A stretch of 38,395 nt of DNA from Paracoccus sp. (in: a-proteobacteria) (GTDB taxonomy: Bacteria; Pseudomonadota; Alphaproteobacteria; Rhodobacterales; Rhodobacteraceae), in assembly GCF_030604785.1 (NCBI RefSeq), contig NZ_JAUVVF010000034.1, positions 1 through 38,395 on the forward strand. The letters run 5' to 3'. The notes under the pieces are model-generated. The model saw only the letters and a program-made list of their open reading frames with translations. It did no database searches and was not told the DNA's origin. Positions 34,744 to 38,395 of this stretch are shown piece after piece. Position 1 is the stretch's first letter; each line of letters starts with the position of its first letter. The position numbers and the translations under genes are program-made.

Positions 34744-35436
34744 TTGGAGCGGCCTTGGGAACACTATAGCGACTTGCCCGAGGACGAGCGGTTCAGCGCT
34801 ATCCTGAAGTTCTGCACCCTTGAAACGGCCAGGATAAAGTATGAGCTTCACATCTTTCGCGGGCTTTACGGTTCAGATCCGCGCCGCGTCGAGGTCTTGA
34901 ACCGCGCGGCGCCCGAGATCGCCCAGCTTCTTCAGGACCTGCTGTTTGACGATATCGTCATCCGACTGTGCCGCTTACTTGATCCACCAGAAGACCGGCG
35001 TGGAAACGTCAATTTTGGGTTGAGGCTTCTGATTGCCCTCGCACCGAAAGACACCTCGCTTGAATTGGCAACAGAAGTTGAGGTCGCTTTTGACTTGGCC
35101 GCTAAACTGAAGGAACGTCGGGACAAGCACATCGCGCATAACGATGGCAATTCCAAGCGCGCGGATTGCGCCAAAGGTTGGGTTAGCTTGGCCGACATTC
35201 AGGCTGCGTTGGATCGAATAGACGACGTTGTCGTCAGATTGCACCTGACATGTCGCAAGGTCTCTATAGAAACCGACCCCATTTTGGCGAGAGAGCCTGA
35301 AATGGCGCTGTTGCGCGCGCTTCACCTAGGCGCAGATGCGCTGGACAAGGCGCGCGATGACTACCTGCAGCGGGCAATGCATGACCGAGGGCATGTTCCG
35401 AAGCCGCTCGCTTGGCTTCCTGATTGGCTGAGATAG
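34744..35436 (+). CDS. HEPN/AbiU2-like protein, probably acquired
   Basis: 230-residue helical protein without membrane segments. The likely catalytic motif is R126-x5-H132 in RRDKHIAHND, of the HEPN RNase type (Rx4-6H). An LCRLLDPPED stretch (75-84) about 45 residues earlier resembles AbiU2-like proteins as I recall them. HEPN proteins of this sort are often RNases in abortive-infection or toxin systems. It starts with TTG behind a strong AGGAGGG. Base composition is foreign: 34981-35100 counts 63/120 G+C (52%) against 43/60 (72%) in hemF at 34561-34620. No partner antitoxin is visible. A housekeeping or hypothetical HEPN protein is the alternative. Confidence 0.6.
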   Translation: MERPWEHYSDLPEDERFSAILKFCTLETARIKYELHIFRGLYGSDPRRVEVLNRAAPEIAQLLQDLLFDDIVIRLCRLLDPPEDRRGNVNFGLRLLIALAPKDTSLELATEVEVAFDLAAKLKERRDKHIAHNDGNSKRADCAKGWVSLADIQAALDRIDDVVVRLHLTCRKVSIETDPILAREPEMALLRALHLGADALDKARDDYLQRAMHDRGHVPKPLAWLPDWLR

Positions 35437-35466
35437 GCGCGGCGGCAGGTCAGAGGCTGTCAGGCG

Positions 35467-37425
35467 TCAGACATCCAACTCCTCGACGAACCGCGCATTC
35501 TCCTGAATATACTCGAACCGCAATTCGGGCTTCTTGCCCATCAGCCGTTCGACCAGATCGCCGGTCTCGCCGCCCTCATCATCGTCGATGCTGACCCGGA
35601 TCAGCTTGCGCGTCTTGGGGTTCATCGTCGTGTCCTTGAGGTCCTTGGCGTCCATCTCGCCCAGACCCTTGAATCGCTGCACGTCGATCTTGCCGCGCCC
35701 GCCAAGGCCCTTGGCCAGCATCCGCTCCTTCTCCGCGTCGTCGGCCACATAGACGCGGTGCGCGCCCTGCGTCAGGCGGTAAAGCGGCGGGCAGGCCAGA
35801 TAGAGGTGGCCCTTGTCGATCAGCGGCCGCATCTGCGTGAAGAAGAATGTCATCAGAAGGCTGGCGATATGGGCTCCGTCCACATCGGCGTCGGTCATGA
35901 TGATGATCTTGTCATAGCGCAGGTCATCGACGTTGAACTTTGAGCCCATCCCTACGCCAAGCGCCTGACAGAGATCGTTGATCTCCTGATTGGCGCCCAT
36001 CTTTGATGACGCGGCGCCCAGCACGTTCAGGATCTTGCCGCGCAGCGGCAGCAGCGCTTGGTTCGTGCGGTCGCGGGCCATCTTGGCCGAACCGCCAGCC
36101 GAATCGCCCTCGACGATGAACAGCTCGGTTCCGTCGCGGTTCGTGGCGCTGCAATCGACCAGCTTGCCGGGCAGGCGCAGCTTTTTCGTCGCCGTCTTGC
36201 GGGCGGTTTCCTTTTCCTGCTTGCGCCGCAGCCGTTCCTCGGCCCGCAGGATCAGGAAATCGAGGATCGCCCCCGCCGATTTCGTGTCCGAGGCAAGCCA
36301 GTTGTCGAAATGGTCGCGCACGGCGCCCTCGACCAGACGGGCAGCCTCGGTCGTGGCCAGCCGGTCCTTGGTCTGGCCCACGAATTCAGGCTCGCGGATG
36401 AAACACGAGACCAACGCGCAGCCCCCCGTCACCAGATCGTCGCGCAGGATCTGCGCGGCCTTCTTGTTGCCGACCATCTCGCCATAGGCGCGGATGCCCT
36501 TGAGGATCGCGTTCCAGAAGCCCATTTCATGCGTCCCGCCCTCGGGGGTGGGGACGGTGTTGCAATAGGACTGGATGAAGCCGTCGCGCGAGGGCGTCCA
36601 GTGGATCGCCCAATCGACCTTGCCCGGCGCGTTGAAGCGCTTGAAATCGACGCTGCCGGCAAAGGGGCGGTCGGAATAGGTGGTCACGCCCTGCAGCGTC
36701 TCGGCCAGATAATCGGCCAGACCGCCGGGAAAATGGAACACGGCCTCGCAGGGCGTCTCGCCGTCGTCGATCTCGGATTTCCAGCGGATCTCGACGCCCG
36801 AGAACAAATAGGCCTTGGACTTCACCATCTTGATCAGCCGCGCGGGCTTGAAGCGGTGATGGCCGAAGATCTGTTCGTCCGCGTGGAAGGTCACGGTGGT
36901 GCCGCGCCGGTTCGGGGCCGAGCCTATCCTGGCCACCGGGCCTTCGGGAATGCCGCGCGAAAATCGCTGTTCGAAGAGCTCCTTGTTCCGCGCGACCTGC
37001 ACGACCATCAGGTCCGACAGCGCGTTCACGACCGAGGCGCCCACCCCGTGAAGCCCGCCCGAGGTCTGGTAGGTGTCGCCCGAGAACTTGCCCCCCGCAT
37101 GCAGCGTGCAGAGGATGACCTCCAGCGCGGACTTGCCGGGAAACTTGGGATGGGGGTCGATCGGGATGCCGCGTCCGTTATCGCGCACCACGACGCTGTA
37201 ATCGGCCAGCAACTCGACCTCGATCCGGGTGGCGTGGCCGGCCACTGCCTCGTCCATCGAGTTGTCGAGGATCTCGGCCACGAGGTGATGCAGCGCGCGT
37301 TCATCGGTGCCGCCGATATACATGCCGGGCCGCTTGCGCACGGGCTCCAGCCCTTCCAGCACCTCGATCGAGGATGCGGAATAGGCGTCGCTGGCGGCGT
37401 TGCCGGAAAGAAGATCGTCAGCCAT
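35467..37425 (-). CDS. parE: DNA topoisomerase IV subunit B
   Basis: ATPase subunit of topoisomerase IV, which decatenates daughter chromosomes with ParC. The 652-residue length fits ParE better than GyrB. GHKL ATPase motifs are EILDNSMDEA (51-60), DNGRGIP (82-88) and GGLHGVGAS (123-131). The TOPRIM part shows FIVEGDSAGGSAK and DADVDGAHI. RFKGLGEMDAKDL near the end is conserved. The ATG at 37425 matches the family; the frame stays open 14 codons upstream without support. It is convergent with the HEPN-like gene across 30 bases. Confidence 0.95.
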   Translation of the reverse strand: MADDLLSGNAASDAYSASSIEVLEGLEPVRKRPGMYIGGTDERALHHLVAEILDNSMDEAVAGHATRIEVELLADYSVVVRDNGRGIPIDPHPKFPGKSALEVILCTLHAGGKFSGDTYQTSGGLHGVGASVVNALSDLMVVQVARNKELFEQRFSRGIPEGPVARIGSAPNRRGTTVTFHADEQIFGHHRFKPARLIKMVKSKAYLFSGVEIRWKSEIDDGETPCEAVFHFPGGLADYLAETLQGVTTYSDRPFAGSVDFKRFNAPGKVDWAIHWTPSRDGFIQSYCNTVPTPEGGTHEMGFWNAILKGIRAYGEMVGNKKAAQILRDDLVTGGCALVSCFIREPEFVGQTKDRLATTEAARLVEGAVRDHFDNWLASDTKSAGAILDFLILRAEERLRRKQEKETARKTATKKLRLPGKLVDCSATNRDGTELFIVEGDSAGGSAKMARDRTNQALLPLRGKILNVLGAASSKMGANQEINDLCQALGVGMGSKFNVDDLRYDKIIIMTDADVDGAHIASLLMTFFFTQMRPLIDKGHLYLACPPLYRLTQGAHRVYVADDAEKERMLAKGLGGRGKIDVQRFKGLGEMDAKDLKDTTMNPKTRKLIRVSIDDDEGGETGDLVERLMGKKPELRFEYIQENARFVEELDV

Positions 37426-37533
37426 GGGTTCGTCGTCCTGTCGTCTGATTGGCCGACTGTATCTCATGGCGCGGGGCAGGGCGGCAAGGGCTTGTGGCCG
37501 CCCGCCGGTTCAGACCCATCCCTTGCGGCGCTA

Positions 37534-38190
37534 TCAGGCAGGTTCGGCCAGCCGTGCCTGCCACATGCGCTGAAAGGCGGGGCGGTCCTGACAGGCGGTC
37601 AGCCAGGCTGCGATGCCCGGCCATCTGCGCGCCATGCGGGGATCGGTCCAAGCGTAGCGGACGATCTCGGCCATGTTGAGGTCGGCCACGGTGAAGCGCC
37701 CGCCGACCAGATGGCCGCCATGGGCCGCCAGATGATCCTGGACCACGCGCAGCGGCCGCTCCAGCCGCGAAATCGCGTCGTCGATCAGCGCACGGTCGCC
37801 GGCATCGGCCTGCGGACGGGTCAGCATCTGGATGGTCAGGGCGTCGGGCTCGATCCCGGTTGCGGCATAAAGCGACCATTGCAGCATCAGCGCCTCCTCG
37901 GCCGCGTCCTGCGGTCCAAGCGGGCCGCCATGCTTGCGCGCCAGATGCAGCGTCGCGGCCAGCGATTCCGAGAGGACCAGCCCGTCATCCTCGATCACCG
38001 GAATGGCGCCTGCGGGCGACAGGGCCAGGAATTCGGGGCTGCGCGTGTTCAGCGGCGCGCCCTTCGCGGTGGCATCGGCCAGACGGTAGGCCTGGATGAC
38101 CGGGCGCTGCTCGAAGGGCAGGGACAGTTCGTGACACAGCCAGATGACGCGCGAGGCGCGCGAACGGGTGACGCCGTGGATGATCAGCAT
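37534..38190 (-). CDS. Glutathione S-transferase family protein
   Basis: 218-residue two-domain GST. The thioredoxin-like N-domain begins with MLIIHGVTRSRASRVIWLCHEL, and the cis-Pro region is LSPAGAIPVIEDDGLVLSES (about 71-90), where the Pro and the ES bind glutathione. The helical C-domain includes GGRFTVADLNMAEIV. It is close to bacterial GSTs of the theta/beta-like groups and could act in detoxification. The start at ATG 38190 has AAAGGA upstream. An open frame runs 39 codons further, unsupported. It is divergent from the ORF at the right edge. Confidence 0.9.
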   Translation of the reverse strand: MLIIHGVTRSRASRVIWLCHELSLPFEQRPVIQAYRLADATAKGAPLNTRSPEFLALSPAGAIPVIEDDGLVLSESLAATLHLARKHGGPLGPQDAAEEALMLQWSLYAATGIEPDALTIQMLTRPQADAGDRALIDDAISRLERPLRVVQDHLAAHGGHLVGGRFTVADLNMAEIVRYAWTDPRMARRWPGIAAWLTACQDRPAFQRMWQARLAEPA

Positions 38191-38305
38191 TTGCGGTCCT
38201 TTCGACACATGCGCGCAGCATGAGCCGCGGGCTTGATCTGGCGCAAGGCGGGGCATGTGAAATTCATGTAACGGGATCGTGACATCACCCGACAGGAGAA
38301 GGCTC

Positions 38306-38395
38306 ATGGACGTCCCCGCTCCGACCGCGCCCGAGACTATGCCGCCCGAAGGCGCAGCCGAGGCCCAGCCCGCCGCCGCGCCCCCTGCGCCCGAG
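38306..38395 (+). CDS. Start of an Ala/Pro-rich ORF, partial
   Basis: ATG at 38306 with AGGAG at 38293-38297 opens a frame that reaches the right edge (30 codons). The visible part is Pro/Ala/Glu-rich with no signal peptide and no recognisable domain. Such leaders often precede a conserved domain, so the identity cannot be given here. It is divergent from the GST gene. Confidence 0.55.
   Translation, partial: MDVPAPTAPETMPPEGAAEAQPAAAPPAPE

Noticed and set aside
34731..35466. Mobile-element ends around the HEPN-like gene
   Set aside because: I looked for terminal inverted repeats, target duplications and an integrase or tRNA site and saw none.

Overview
The window is a high-GC (about 65-70%) chromosomal segment of an alphaproteobacterium. 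Gene content and protein style point to the Rhodobacteraceae/Paracoccaceae, most likely a Paracoccus-like organism. This rests on remembered family resemblance (IF-3, the ParE type, a CtaA of the COX15 type, a TAXI-TRAP system, PreTA), not on a database search. It reads as ordinary core chromosome with one likely acquired gene. I see no rRNA, tRNA, CRISPR array, insertion sequence, phage or plasmid functions.

Layout. 1-241 (-): start of an unidentified membrane-anchored Ala-rich protein running off the left edge. 465-1004: infC with an ATA start, followed by a terminator. 1095-4703: dut, a membrane-anchored MoeB/ThiF-type enzyme and an M3 peptidase in tight series. 4785-5381 (-): exported SH3 protein. 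5519-7670: a 2-hydroxyacid dehydrogenase and an MFS carrier. 7695-8300 (-): ThiE-like protein, divergent from trmJ, ctaA and an M32 carboxypeptidase (8370-11749). 11807-14476 (-): preT-preA, NAD-dependent dihydropyrimidine dehydrogenase, with a RutR-like dyad upstream. 14574-16963 (-): PepSY protein, response regulator and histidine kinase in one operon, facing a divergent four-unit PepSY-like secreted protein (17096-18052). 18257-22175: a PotDABC-type ABC importer. 22233-28877: DctB/DctD-type two-component pair plus a TAXI-TRAP transporter. 29240-30955 (-): D,D-carboxypeptidase with a SPOR domain, divergent from clpS, an RsmC-like methyltransferase and an atypical SDR (31226-33393). 33390-33803 (-): small lipoprotein. 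33867-34733: hemF. 34744-35436: an AT-richer HEPN/AbiU2-like gene. 35467-37425 (-): parE. 37534-38190 (-): glutathione S-transferase. 38306 to the right edge: start of an Ala/Pro-rich ORF.

How the parts fit. The two importers each place a strongly expressible binding-protein gene ahead of a GC-rich hairpin and then the membrane components, a usual way to make excess binding protein. The DctB/DctD pair sits directly before the TAXI-TRAP genes and probably controls them. Its activator has GAFPGA where sigma-54 activators have GAFTGA, and I could not find a -24/-12 promoter. HemF and CtaA both serve aerobic heme and cytochrome oxidase biogenesis. PreT/PreA starts reductive pyrimidine breakdown.

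The most unusual locus is the orphan HEPN/AbiU2-like gene coupled to the end of hemF. It has about 52% GC in its middle against about 70% around it, a TTG start, and its Shine-Dalgarno overlaps the hemF stop codon. It is a candidate small defence or toxin-like RNase gene. I did not find a clearly new multi-gene system.
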